From Acetobacteraceae bacterium ESL0709 (lineage in GTDB: Bacteria; Pseudomonadota; Alphaproteobacteria; Acetobacterales; Acetobacteraceae): a stretch of 64,000 nt of DNA. The notes under the pieces are model-generated. The model had not been told where the DNA came from, searched no databases, and saw only the letters and a program-made list of their open reading frames with translations. The stretch covers positions 558,001 through 622,000 of the forward strand of contig JAQTIA010000003.1 in NCBI GenBank assembly GCA_029433415.1. The letters run 5' to 3'. The position numbers and the translations under genes were made by a program. Positions 8,227 through 16,728 of this stretch are shown here, in pieces. Position 1 is the stretch's first letter, and the number at the start of each line of letters is the position of its first letter.

Positions 8227-9670
8227 AGGCGCGCAACACACCATCCTGACTTAACGTCAGCACGCTTCCATTACATACAATCGGCTGAACCTGACAAGAA
8301 GCAGGAATATTCCTGATTTGCTCAATCTCGCCCGTAAGCGCATCGACAATAACCATCCCCTCTTTAGGCAAAGAAGAGAAACAGACGAGCTTATTACTGA
8401 CCAAAAGCGGCCCAACCCACTCAATCTGACCCTTCTGCTTTTTCTGATGCTGAAAGCGGCGAAGCTGCTGTATCCAGCGAACGCGACCTGAAATACGATC
8501 AAGACACGCCAGTTGCTGATCAAGAGAAAGGACAAAAAGCCAGTCCCCACAGACACAAAGCGGATTCTGACCGCTCACTTCACGCTCCCACAGGCGGCGG
8601 CCTGAACGCACATCAATCGCCACAAGAACCTGAGACATGGACACGGCATAGGCTGTCCCATCCTTGATAACCGGAGCACCACGAATGCAGGCAAAGTCAA
8701 GAGTACCTCCACGGCCATTCCCGCCACCAAGGCTGTCACTCCACACCAGCTCGCCTGATGTAGCACGAAGGGCAACAAGCTCACCGCTACCAAATCCTGC
8801 AAGGACGATCCCGTCTACAAAAGCAGGTGTTGCAGCACCAAACAGGCCTGTATTGACGTCAGTCGCCTGATAGGTCCAGACCTGATGGCCCGTCTGGGCA
8901 TCCAGAGCGTAAAGACGCTGATCAATCGTGGTGAAGATCATCAACCCATCCTGCACGACAGGCGCAGAGCGCCCTGGCGTAACGGTCGAGATGCTCCATT
9001 TGATATGGCCTGTCGCAGCATCCAGTGCCATAGCCTGGGCAACGCCATCAACCACATAGAGCGTATCGCCAACCAGAGCGACTCCTCCCCCCAGATTAGT
9101 CGACCGCGTATGCTTGGCTGGCTGACGTTTCCAGAGAAACTGTCTTTTTGGCCAGCTAAAGGCCCGGATTGCCCCCTGGGCATCAGCCACAAAGAGCCGC
9201 CCACCACCTATGACAGGAGGGGATTGCAGCGCGCCACGATTATTAGGAAAAAACAGGACCAGTGAAAGGAAATTGGCAGGATCAACTTCCGCTCCGATCG
9301 AACGGCTCCAACCGGGCTTCGTCACCACATTCCAGCGCGCGTTAACCGCTTCATGCGAAGGTGTACGCCCATCCATTGACCATTCAGTAACATCTTCAAT
9401 GGGCGGCAAGGTCACAATGGAAGAATGTTCATGATGAGCAACACGCAACCCGGCCCCCGTCGAGAGCACATCAAAACGGCGACCGATCACTTCAGGCTTC
9501 TTGTCACCTGTCTCGAATATCCCGCACCCTCCGAGGCCGGTCAAAACACCAGCGGAAGCTGTGAGCTTCAGGAGATTACGCCTGCTAAAAAGGGCTGCTT
9601 TCTTCTCAGAATCGCCCTCTGTGAGAGATGGCTCCTCATTGACAGCCTGATGGAAAAAATCACGCATCAT
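8219..9670 (-). CDS. bamB: Outer-membrane assembly lipoprotein BamB (PQQ-like beta-propeller)
   Basis: Scaffold lipoprotein of the BAM complex, which inserts outer-membrane beta-barrels. The 483-residue product has a 28-residue cytoplasmic lead, then SRRNLLKL (29-36), a hydrophobic stretch and the lipobox LGGC with Cys49. This resembles a twin-arginine lipoprotein signal, unusual for BamB. The rest shows repeated propeller blades, with strands such as LYVVDGVAQAMALDAATG, LYALDAQTGHQVWTY and LVALRATSGELVW. It overlaps the upstream TPR gene by 4 bp (ATGA) and slightly overlaps der. Identity rests on the propeller repeats, the lipobox and the gene order. Confidence 0.88.
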   Translation of the reverse strand: MMRDFFHQAVNEEPSLTEGDSEKKAALFSRRNLLKLTASAGVLTGLGGCGIFETGDKKPEVIGRRFDVLSTGAGLRVAHHEHSSIVTLPPIEDVTEWSMDGRTPSHEAVNARWNVVTKPGWSRSIGAEVDPANFLSLVLFFPNNRGALQSPPVIGGGRLFVADAQGAIRAFSWPKRQFLWKRQPAKHTRSTNLGGGVALVGDTLYVVDGVAQAMALDAATGHIKWSISTVTPGRSAPVVQDGLMIFTTIDQRLYALDAQTGHQVWTYQATDVNTGLFGAATPAFVDGIVLAGFGSGELVALRATSGELVWSDSLGGGNGRGGTLDFACIRGAPVIKDGTAYAVSMSQVLVAIDVRSGRRLWEREVSGQNPLCVCGDWLFVLSLDQQLACLDRISGRVRWIQQLRRFQHQKKQKGQIEWVGPLLVSNKLVCFSSLPKEGMVIVDALTGEIEQIRNIPASCQVQPIVCNGSVLTLSQDGVLRAYG

Positions 9671-10377
9671 TTGACATCTCCCAGAGTCTTCAAGAGCAAC
9701 CCAGCCCTCTGACGTAACGCCTCACTCGAATCAGCTGAAGACTGAATTTCAATCAGCAACCTTTTTGCTTCCTTGCGCTGATCTGCCGTATTATTCGGCT
9801 TCAGGTCAAGAGCCACCAGCCCCTCACGTGCCAAAGGCGCAAAACTTCCCCCTTTCTGAATGAGACTGTCATAGCCTTTCCGTAATTCGGCGTCGGACTT
9901 CTCTCCGCTTTGCGCATTGAGAGACAGATAGAGCGCCAGATCTCTCAGCGAGGACTCTGCCTTATGATCTGATTCGACCTTGGACCAGAGATCAAGAGCA
10001 GCTTTTTTGTCTCCTGCCTGCAGCCTGAGATCAGCCAGCCTCATTCTGGCATAGGTCCTGATGCCTTCTGGCGCCGTCGCAGAAAGATCAGCCAGAATAG
10101 AATCGGCTTCTTTCCTCTGCGACTGGGCATCCTGCCCGGCAGAAGCGGCTTCCAGAGATCTCAATGCCGCAAAATAGCGCACAGAAGCTTTCTGTTGCGA
10201 GACAATCGCAGCATGATGCCTCCAGTACCACATACCCCCGCCAACAAGACCCAGAATCACAATCACTACCGCCGCAACACCAAAACGACGTGCTGCCCCC
10301 ATAAGGCGTTCTCTGCGTTGTTCTTCTTGCATTTCCTGAATAAAATCGTCGGTCACGCTGCTTTCCCGCTGGATCAT
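9667..10377 (-). CDS. YfgM-like membrane-anchored TPR protein
   Basis: Predicted single-pass inner-membrane protein with a periplasmic tetratricopeptide-like domain. Residues 1-28 are charged and cytoplasmic (IQEMQEEQRRERLM). One helix spans about residues 30-50 (FGVAAVVIVILGLVGGGMWYW). The rest is alpha-helical with TPR-like repeats and LDLWSKVESD. In E. coli the equivalent protein YfgM associates with SecYEG and periplasmic chaperones; that role is inferred from synteny here. It overlaps bamB by 4 bp and is the first gene of the yfgM-bamB-der unit. The 236-residue length suits the family. Confidence 0.75.
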   Translation of the reverse strand: MIQRESSVTDDFIQEMQEEQRRERLMGAARRFGVAAVVIVILGLVGGGMWYWRHHAAIVSQQKASVRYFAALRSLEAASAGQDAQSQRKEADSILADLSATAPEGIRTYARMRLADLRLQAGDKKAALDLWSKVESDHKAESSLRDLALYLSLNAQSGEKSDAELRKGYDSLIQKGGSFAPLAREGLVALDLKPNNTADQRKEAKRLLIEIQSSADSSEALRQRAGLLLKTLGDVK

Positions 10378-10465
10378 CTGTCAAATTGGTGCAAGCATAC
10401 GTGACAATTTGCTTTCAGCAAACAACCTAGAGAGTGATTTCGTCGATAAAAACGGGTTTTATGAC

Positions 10466-11386
10466 ATGTCAGTGATCAAAGTCATCATGATGCAGAAAAA
10501 TGAAGGTCCGTTTCTGGCCCGCTGGCTTGCCCATTACGGTTTCATTTTCGACATGAATAACCTTATCATCCTTGATAATGGTTCGACTGACCCCTATACA
10601 CTCGCTCTGCTGAATGAAGCTGAATATCGTGGTGCCATTATTGAGAGAAGTCTCACAAAACCAGAGGATTTCCAGCATAAAGGCCGTCATTTCACCTCCC
10701 TGATCAGTGCGCTTGATCAGGATGATGAATATGATTTCGCCCTTCCCGTCGATTGTGATGAATTGATTGCTGTCTTTACCAATACCGGACTTTCTATCGG
10801 TAAGGAGAAAATCCTGGCGGAATTCGAAACCCTGAAAGGACAACGTAGCGGTTTTGCCATTGCCCCTTCGCTTTTTAATGTACCTCTCCAGCAGGGGTGG
10901 TTTTCACCCAACAGACATTTCCCGAAAGGTTTTGTACCCTCACGTTGCGGAGCTGTCATTGATGATGGGCAGCATTTCCCCGCTTCCATGGAAATCGCTG
11001 GCCAGGTAGCGACGAAATTCACCTATCTCCATTTCCATAACCGCCCGTACGAGGAAATGCAGGCTTATTGCCGCGCCAAACTGAGCCTTGAGATTGACGA
11101 TGTGACGGACATTGAAAAACTGCGCGACCATGAGCTTCATGCACGCCCCGGCGGTCATCTGGTCCGTTCTCTCCTGCTGGATGAGAAAGGCTATAGTCAG
11201 ATTTATGATAACGATGTACAGCTCTATTTCGAAGGAAATGGCGTCATGTTACGCACACCGCACGGCCTGCGCCTGTGGGATGCCAAACGCTATCTCATGC
11301 GCCATCCTGACACGCAGGCTTATGCTCCAGGCCCACTCTGCCATTATCTCATGCATGGCTTTACAGAAGGCCGGGAACTTCCCTGA
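10466..11386 (+). CDS. Glycosyltransferase family 2-like protein (PF13704-type)
   Basis: Predicted cytoplasmic GT-A fold glycosyltransferase. From the ATG at 10466 (306 residues) it begins VIMMQKNEGPFLARWLAHY, then DNGSTD (37-42), and DCDE (96-99) in the place of the metal-binding DxD. These fit the Glyco_tranf_2_4 group. The frame opens upstream at 10409, but the extra 19 residues fall before the family's usual start. Sugar donor and acceptor are unknown; surface polysaccharide or protein modification is plausible. It stands alone on the plus strand between two minus-strand operons and ends in a hairpin shared with the convergent dihydroorotase gene. Confidence 0.72.
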   Translation: MSVIKVIMMQKNEGPFLARWLAHYGFIFDMNNLIILDNGSTDPYTLALLNEAEYRGAIIERSLTKPEDFQHKGRHFTSLISALDQDDEYDFALPVDCDELIAVFTNTGLSIGKEKILAEFETLKGQRSGFAIAPSLFNVPLQQGWFSPNRHFPKGFVPSRCGAVIDDGQHFPASMEIAGQVATKFTYLHFHNRPYEEMQAYCRAKLSLEIDDVTDIEKLRDHELHARPGGHLVRSLLLDEKGYSQIYDNDVQLYFEGNGVMLRTPHGLRLWDAKRYLMRHPDTQAYAPGPLCHYLMHGFTEGRELP

Positions 11387-11400
11387 CGGCGTCAGGGAAG
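11378..11400. terminator. Hairpin spanning two convergent stop codons
   Basis: A perfect 10 bp inverted repeat (CTTCCCTGAC, 3-nt loop, GTCAGGGAAG) covers the last codons of the plus-strand glycosyltransferase and the stop of the minus-strand dihydroorotase. No long T-run follows on either side, so it could be a weak bidirectional terminator or an RNA 3'-end stabiliser. Seen directly in sequence; function is inferred. Confidence 0.5.
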
Positions 11401-12711
11401 GAAAGAAATGATTTTTCCCTGACGGGCTGAAACAATCTCATCCTCCCTCATGACGATATGGCCACGGACAATTGTAGCCACAGGCCAGCCTTTTACAGAT
11501 GTGCCGTCATATGGTGTCCATCCTACAGGTGAAGCGATCCAGTCATTGGTAATAGTACGTTCTTTACCGAGATCGACCAATGTAAAGTCAGCATCAAATC
11601 CGACAGCCAGGCGCCCCTTATTGGGAATACCATAAATCCGCGCTGGCCCCGCCGCCATGACATCAACCAGATGAGACAAGGACAGACGCCCCGCATTCAC
11701 ATGATTCAGCATCAGGGGTACTAGCGTCTGTACACCAGTCAGACCAGAGGGACATTCCATCCATGGAAGCTTTTTGGCCCCCAAAGGATGAGGTGCATGA
11801 TCCGATGATACAACATCAACACGTCCGTCCAGAAGGGCTGCCCAGATTGCCTTATGGTGATATTCATTACGAATGGGCGGATTCATGACAGCCAGACCGC
11901 CCAAACGCTCATAACATTCCGGCCCGACCTGCGTTAAATGATTGGCCAGAACTTCTACAGAAGCAACCTCACGATGCCGAGCCAGAAATTCCATTTCCTC
12001 TGCTGTGGAGACATGGAGGATGTGGACCGGACGCCCTGTTTTATGGGCCAGCGTCACGACACGTTCTGTTCCCCGGAACGCACATTCAGCATCACGCCAT
12101 TGCGCATGCGTTTCATAAGGCTGTCCTTTATGGAAAAGGCATTTCCGTTCACGCAGGCGATATTCATCTTCGGCATGAAAAGCGACACGACGATGCCCGG
12201 AACGCAAGACAGCCTCAATGCCCTTATCATCCTCAATCATGAGATTACCAGTTGACGAGCCAGCAAAGACCTTGATGGCACAGACGCCTTCCTCTTCTTC
12301 CAGCCTTGCCAGATGAGGCGTATTTTCACGCGTCGCTCCGATATAAATCCCAACGTCAACACTGGCGACATCGTTAATATGATTGCGCTTCCACTCCAGC
12401 ATGGCCGAATCCGTAACAGCCGGACTGGTATTGGGCATATCAAGGACACTGGCTATCCCGCCAAGAGCAGCCGCCCGCGTGCCGGTCTCAATCGTCTCGA
12501 CGTCAGGCTTGCCGGGATCGCGAAGGTGTACATGAGAATCAATCAACCCCGGCAGGATATGAAGGTGCGTAGCATCAATAACCTGATCTGCCTCGTCCTG
12601 CATTGTTACGTTCAGGGACGCTATATGCTGGTCCTTGACGCCAATATCGGCTTTGGCTTCTCCCCATGGAAACACACAGGTTCCATTACGCAGGATCAGA
12701 TCATAATGCAT
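11392..12711 (-). CDS. pyrC: Dihydroorotase
   Basis: Zinc amidohydrolase that cyclises carbamoyl-aspartate to dihydroorotate in pyrimidine synthesis. Seen are DSHVHLRDPG (58-67) with the metal histidines, MPNTSP, Lys147 in CAIKVFAGSSTG as the likely carboxylated lysine, HILHVSTAEE, and SSDHAPH near the end. It belongs to the class I-like PyrC group. The ATG at 12711 (439 residues) is preferred because AAGGAGAG lies about 8 nt upstream; the longer frame to 12753 runs into the preceding gene. It overlaps that gene by 11 bp and is last in the operon. Allantoinase or hydantoinase is less likely given the motif set. pyrB is not in the window. Confidence 0.85.
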   Translation of the reverse strand: MHYDLILRNGTCVFPWGEAKADIGVKDQHIASLNVTMQDEADQVIDATHLHILPGLIDSHVHLRDPGKPDVETIETGTRAAALGGIASVLDMPNTSPAVTDSAMLEWKRNHINDVASVDVGIYIGATRENTPHLARLEEEEGVCAIKVFAGSSTGNLMIEDDKGIEAVLRSGHRRVAFHAEDEYRLRERKCLFHKGQPYETHAQWRDAECAFRGTERVVTLAHKTGRPVHILHVSTAEEMEFLARHREVASVEVLANHLTQVGPECYERLGGLAVMNPPIRNEYHHKAIWAALLDGRVDVVSSDHAPHPLGAKKLPWMECPSGLTGVQTLVPLMLNHVNAGRLSLSHLVDVMAAGPARIYGIPNKGRLAVGFDADFTLVDLGKERTITNDWIASPVGWTPYDGTSVKGWPVATIVRGHIVMREDEIVSARQGKIISFLP

Positions 12712-13642
12712 AAATCGGCTCTCCTTCCCCCGTGGGGGCACTGGTCTTTTCATAAGATTGTTCTAACAGAAGCTGGGCAGAGCGAAAGACCCTGTCAACG
12801 CTTATATCCGCCATAGCGCCTTCACCTTCCTTGCCGGGAGCTGAAAGCGCCATCACAAAGCGGCCTGAAGGTGCGTATTGTGAGGCTTTACTGGGGCCAA
12901 ACAACCCCACAGCGGGAATATCCATCGCACCGGCCAGGTGCATAAGTCCCGAATCATTACCAATAAACAACGCGCAGCACGACAGACACGCCGCCACCTC
13001 AGAAAGTTCTCTGCCGCCACCATAATCGTAACAGGGTAAATGAGTCAGAAGAGGCATGGCTCCCTCTCTTTCCGTCTCCCCGCTCCCATAAAGAACGATA
13101 ATTTTATAGCCCTTTTGCAAAAAGAGCGCGCCAAGATTTATAAAAGAGTCGGAAGGCCACATTTTATAGGCCGTTCCCGCTGTCGGCGCCAGCGCCAGCC
13201 ATTTTTCTGACAATGGAAAAAGAGAGCGGGCCTTACGGAACGTTTCCTCACAGAGCCAGGCACGGGGTAACGCGGCCTGACTGAAACCCAACGCACGTGC
13301 CTGCTGGGTAATTTTCAACCTTGGCCTGCGTCCTCCCTTGACGAGAAAACGCTTCCGGCTCCATAGGGCCAGGCTGATCAGAGAAGAACGCAAATCCACG
13401 ACCATGGACCATCTGTGCAGAACTGTTTTGCGCCACAACGACACCCAATGGGCATTATGTTTTTTCTTTTCCAGCACAATCAGCCTGTCACAACGCGGGA
13501 AAGCCTCAAAAAGAGACGCGTTATGAGGGCCACAGACGATGGTGAAACGCGCGTGAGGATAACGTTCCAGCAAAGCCGCCAGCAGAGCCGTCGAAATCAC
13601 GGTATCTCCCAGGCGATGCGACCCGATAAAAAGGATTTTCAC
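12701..13642 (-). CDS. Glycosyltransferase family 9 (heptosyltransferase-like)
   Basis: Cytoplasmic GT-B enzyme of the ADP-heptose:LPS heptosyltransferase type. The 313-residue protein starts KILFIGSHRLGDTVISTALL, the usual GT9 N-terminus. It contains LALAPTAGTAYKMWP and ends with the donor-site segment GNDSGLMHLAGAMDIPAVGLFGPS. It probably adds a sugar to the lipopolysaccharide core, but donor and acceptor cannot be named. It starts at GTG, overlapping dnaQ by 4 bp. Its place in a replication/cofactor operon, away from other LPS genes, gives no further clue. Confidence 0.82.
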   Translation of the reverse strand: MKILFIGSHRLGDTVISTALLAALLERYPHARFTIVCGPHNASLFEAFPRCDRLIVLEKKKHNAHWVSLWRKTVLHRWSMVVDLRSSLISLALWSRKRFLVKGGRRPRLKITQQARALGFSQAALPRAWLCEETFRKARSLFPLSEKWLALAPTAGTAYKMWPSDSFINLGALFLQKGYKIIVLYGSGETEREGAMPLLTHLPCYDYGGGRELSEVAACLSCCALFIGNDSGLMHLAGAMDIPAVGLFGPSKASQYAPSGRFVMALSAPGKEGEGAMADISVDRVFRSAQLLLEQSYEKTSAPTGEGEPIYAL

Positions 13643-14337
13643 CCTTCCTGGACCCAGAGAGGGTTATCCAGAGTTTTCGTAAACGCCACCCATCTGGCAA
13701 GAACCTCTCCCTCTGGCTGTACCATCGGACGAGGCTTCCGATCATAACGCGGACGTTCGACTGAAACCCTGCCGCCCGTGTTTTCCTGCCTCTCACTTCC
13801 ACTCAGGCCCAGTCCTCTTTGACGCCCCCCCATAAGCTCGACATAAACTTCAGCCAACAGGCGACAATCCAGCAGGGCGTTATGCGTACCACGTTCTGAA
13901 AGATCAATTCCAAAACGGCGGCAAAGTGCATCAAGACTTACCGGCATACCCGGAAACTTCCTGCGAGCCATAGCCACCGTATCAATCGCACGGCCCTGAT
14001 AATCAAGGGGCTCCCGCCCGCATCGCCTGAGTTCAGCATTGATAAAGCCAAAATCGAATTTCGCATTATGAGCAATCATTTTGTCATCGCCTATAAAGGC
14101 GAGAAACTCGTCAGCAATATCAGCAAATCTCGGTTTGCCCAGTAAATCCTCACGCGTAAAACCGTGAACTCTCGTCGCTTCTGGAGGAATATCGCGTTCA
14201 GGATCAATTAAAACATGAAAATAGCGATCCGTACGCAGGTCATTTTCCAGCTCCAGAGCCGCAATTTCTATAACGCGATCTCCCTGTTCAGGATCAAGAC
14301 CTGTCGTTTCTGTATCGAAAAGTATGGAACGCACCAT
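13639..14337 (-). CDS. dnaQ: DNA polymerase III epsilon subunit (proofreading exonuclease)
   Basis: 3'-5' exonuclease of the replicative polymerase core. All five DEDDh residues are visible: Asp8 and Glu10 in FDTETTGL, Asp95 in HNAKFDFGF, and His152 and Asp157 in THNALLDCRL. The 232-residue length is normal, and the C-terminal tail probably contacts the alpha subunit. It lies 2 bp below coaE and overlaps the GT9 gene. aroE-coaE-dnaQ is a common alphaproteobacterial order. The alpha subunit gene dnaE is at 55-58.4 kb and delta-prime (holB) at 23 kb. Confidence 0.93.
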   Translation of the reverse strand: MVRSILFDTETTGLDPEQGDRVIEIAALELENDLRTDRYFHVLIDPERDIPPEATRVHGFTREDLLGKPRFADIADEFLAFIGDDKMIAHNAKFDFGFINAELRRCGREPLDYQGRAIDTVAMARRKFPGMPVSLDALCRRFGIDLSERGTHNALLDCRLLAEVYVELMGGRQRGLGLSGSERQENTGGRVSVERPRYDRKPRPMVQPEGEVLARWVAFTKTLDNPLWVQEG

Positions 14338-14339
14338 AA

Positions 14340-14966
14340 TTAAACCTTTCCAGAACCATGCAATCGGGACGCCTGAAACTGTTTGTCCAGCGGCACCACC
14401 TGACGAAGAGCATTAAAACGGGAAAGGCCTGTTCGAATAACAAAATCGGCCCTTCTACATTTAACCTCTTCAGGCAACTGACGTTTCATAAGCTGCCTGG
14501 CTGTTCTGACTGACATTTTCCCTTCTTTTGCAAAACGTGCCTCAAGACGGGCGAGACGTGTCCTCAAAGGAGCATGAACAACAAGAACCGCATCACAATC
14601 CCTGTCCGCCCCTGTTTCCCAGAGAAGGGGGATGTCAAGCACACAGAATTTCCGCCCCTGCCGTCTGCATGACCGTATAAAAGCCCTGCGTTCACGCTTT
14701 ACCAGAGGATGCATGATGGCCTCCAGCTTTTTCAGATCCCGTGGATGTTCAAGAAGATGACTTCGCAACGCTGCGCGATCAAGATGATGATCACGGACAA
14801 TGCCGGGAAATTCTTTTTCCAGTAAAGGCAGTGCTTTTCCATAAGGCCCCTGAAGGGACCTTACACAAAGATCAGCATCAAAAACGGGTACACTGAACCG
14901 ACGGAAATATCCGGCTACTGTGCTTTTTCCCGCTGCCATTCCGCCTGTAAGCCCGATCACACGCAT
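14340..14966 (-). CDS. coaE: Dephospho-CoA kinase
   Basis: Catalyses the last step of coenzyme A synthesis, phosphorylating the 3'-OH of dephospho-CoA. The P-loop GGMAAGKST is at residues 8-16. FDADLCVRSL follows as the nucleotide/CoA binding region, with HPLVKRERRAF and the lid-like RLARLEARF further on. The product is 208 residues. It sits 13 bp below aroE and 2 bp above dnaQ in the same operon. Assignment is secure. Confidence 0.92.
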   Translation of the reverse strand: MRVIGLTGGMAAGKSTVAGYFRRFSVPVFDADLCVRSLQGPYGKALPLLEKEFPGIVRDHHLDRAALRSHLLEHPRDLKKLEAIMHPLVKRERRAFIRSCRRQGRKFCVLDIPLLWETGADRDCDAVLVVHAPLRTRLARLEARFAKEGKMSVRTARQLMKRQLPEEVKCRRADFVIRTGLSRFNALRQVVPLDKQFQASRLHGSGKV

Positions 14967-14979
14967 CAGAAAGGGAACC

Positions 14980-15816
14980 TTATTTTTCCCTGTTCAGGTC
15001 ATCATCAAGGCGTCCGAGAAGGACATCATCCACCTCCGGTTTCACGTCAAACCAGAGACGGAACCCTTCTACGGCCTGACAAACCAGCATCCCCAAACCA
15101 TCAACTGTTTTCAGGGACCGTCTCTGTGCTGCCTGGATCAAAGGCGTTTCTCTCGGTGTATAGACAATATCAGCCACGCAAAGTTCTGAAGACGCTTTTT
15201 CAAGAGCCTTGTCCCAGTCAAGAGAGGCAGCACCATGCATACCCAATGACGTCGCATTGACAAGCAATTGTGTTCCGGCAAGGTGGTCGGGCCATTCATC
15301 CCACCTGATCACCTCTCCTCCCTTCAGAGCCTCTGTAAGAACCTCCGCTCTCTCGCGGGAACGATTCGCGATCATGACTTTCATCCCTCTATCCAGCAGG
15401 GCCGCAATAACCGCGCGCGCCGCACCTCCTGCACCCAGAATAACGACTTTCCCTTCAAGCCTTCCCCCATGAGTCAGGACATTTTCACAAAATCCCGTAC
15501 CATCCGTGCAATCACCAATAATGCGCCCTTTTTCAAATCTGAGCGTATTGGCGGCTCCCGCCCTCTGAGCCGTGGATGTCAGTTCGTCGCAGACCGCAAA
15601 GGCCGCTTCCTTATGGGGAATCGTGACATTGACACCCTTAAATCCTGCCGCTGCCAAACCACGCAAGGCCGTCTGGACCTCACCTGATGGTACAGGCAAC
15701 GGCACGTAGGCTGCATTAACCTTATATTTCTCACACCAATAATTATGAATCAGGGGAGAACGCGAATGGGAAACCGGCCAGCCGACCAGTCCTGCCAGTT
15801 CTGTTTTTCCATCCAT
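14980..15816 (-). CDS. aroE: Shikimate dehydrogenase
   Basis: NADPH-dependent reduction of 3-dehydroshikimate in the aromatic amino acid pathway. The shikimate-binding SHSRSPLIHN is at 16-25 and catalytic Lys69 lies in NVTIPHKEAA. The dinucleotide site is VILGAGGAARAV, followed by NRSRERAE (NADP specificity) and VNATSLGMHG. It has 278 residues, typical for AroE. It starts immediately at the end of the N-formylglutamate amidohydrolase gene with no gap, so the two are translationally close. coaE and dnaQ follow. Confidence 0.93.
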   Translation of the reverse strand: MDGKTELAGLVGWPVSHSRSPLIHNYWCEKYKVNAAYVPLPVPSGEVQTALRGLAAAGFKGVNVTIPHKEAAFAVCDELTSTAQRAGAANTLRFEKGRIIGDCTDGTGFCENVLTHGGRLEGKVVILGAGGAARAVIAALLDRGMKVMIANRSRERAEVLTEALKGGEVIRWDEWPDHLAGTQLLVNATSLGMHGAASLDWDKALEKASSELCVADIVYTPRETPLIQAAQRRSLKTVDGLGMLVCQAVEGFRLWFDVKPEVDDVLLGRLDDDLNREK

Positions 15817-16584
15817 TCAAAGAACTCCTCTTTTCTGTCTTTCTATCCAATATGCGGGAAGCAGGCGCGCCAGACGGCCAGCCCACTCTCTTTGCCCGGC
15901 CTCTTCGGCTATAAGATCCTGCCTGATCTCAATTTCGAGAGCCGGAAGATTACGTCTGGCCGCATGAAAAGGCACTGTATAATCATTCAGACTATTCAGT
16001 ACATAAGGTTCATTATCGCCAACGCATAAACCTTCCCTACGCATAAGCTCTATCATGATCTGCGCACTGCCGGAATCATGATCATGCAGAAGCCCTACAT
16101 GCCAGGGCCTTTGAAAACCATTCATAACCGGTGTAAAGCTATGAAGCGAGACCAGAACGGTTGCATCTGGATTCATCCCTGCCAGCTCTTCTTCAATAGC
16201 CTCGTGATAAGGGTGCAGGATAGTTTCTTCACGCTCCCGGCGCTCTCTGTCTGAAAGAGACTGATTGGCCTCTATGACCGTATGATCGCTCACAGACGGA
16301 ATCGACGTCCGATGCCCCGGCGAACGATTACAGTCAATAACCAACCGCGAATAGACCTGTTCGATCAGGGAAGCACCGAGAAGCTGATGCAGGAAATGCC
16401 CCACCTCCCTGATACCGATATCGCAGGCAATATGACGTTGCCAGTCAGCATCACTCACTCCCATCCGCCCGAGCCTTTGCGGTACCTGCAAACCGGCATG
16501 ATCACTGACCAGAAGAAAGGCACATGGCACCAGAGCCGGCTTCTTCCGAAAAGGTGCTGGATCCTGATCGGTTAAAAAACTCAT
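15817..16584 (-). CDS. N-formylglutamate amidohydrolase family protein
   Basis: Predicted zinc hydrolase of the HutG-like FGase family. Characteristic stretches are [11 protein letters not shown] near residue 30, [10 protein letters not shown], the [14 protein letters not shown] helix and VSLHSFTPV. The family removes formate from N-formylglutamate or cleaves related N-acyl amino acids. No other histidine-degradation genes are visible, so the true substrate may be different. It is the first gene of the aroE-coaE-dnaQ-GT9-pyrC run and is divergent from argH. The product has 255 residues with an ATG start. Confidence 0.8.
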   Translation of the reverse strand: MSFLTDQDPAPFRKKPALVPCAFLLVSDHAGLQVPQRLGRMGVSDADWQRHIACDIGIREVGHFLHQLLGASLIEQVYSRLVIDCNRSPGHRTSIPSVSDHTVIEANQSLSDRERREREETILHPYHEAIEEELAGMNPDATVLVSLHSFTPVMNGFQRPWHVGLLHDHDSGSAQIMIELMRREGLCVGDNEPYVLNSLNDYTVPFHAARRNLPALEIEIRQDLIAEEAGQREWAGRLARLLPAYWIERQKRGVL

Positions 16585-16635
16585 CCTGTTTCCTTCACAA
16601 AATTTTCGCTTCTTTCCCCTAATGAGAAAGGATAT

Positions 16636-16689
16636 GAGGCCGATTTATGGTGGCCTCAACTTGGCCGACATCCTGCTTGGGGGTATTAT
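16636..16689 (+). promoter_or_regulatory. Putative argH promoter with upstream inverted repeat
   Basis: TTGGCC (16661-16666) and TATTAT (16684-16689), separated by 17 bp, resemble sigma-70 -35 and -10 boxes, placing a start of transcription about 30 bp before argH. Just upstream, GAGGCC (16636-16641) and GGCCTC (16652-16657) form a 6 bp inverted repeat that could be an operator. The boxes are seen; their activity is inferred. Confidence 0.45.
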
Positions 16690-16728
16690 AGTCTTCTTTC
16701 ATTCTTTTCTGTCAGCATTACAGGCACC

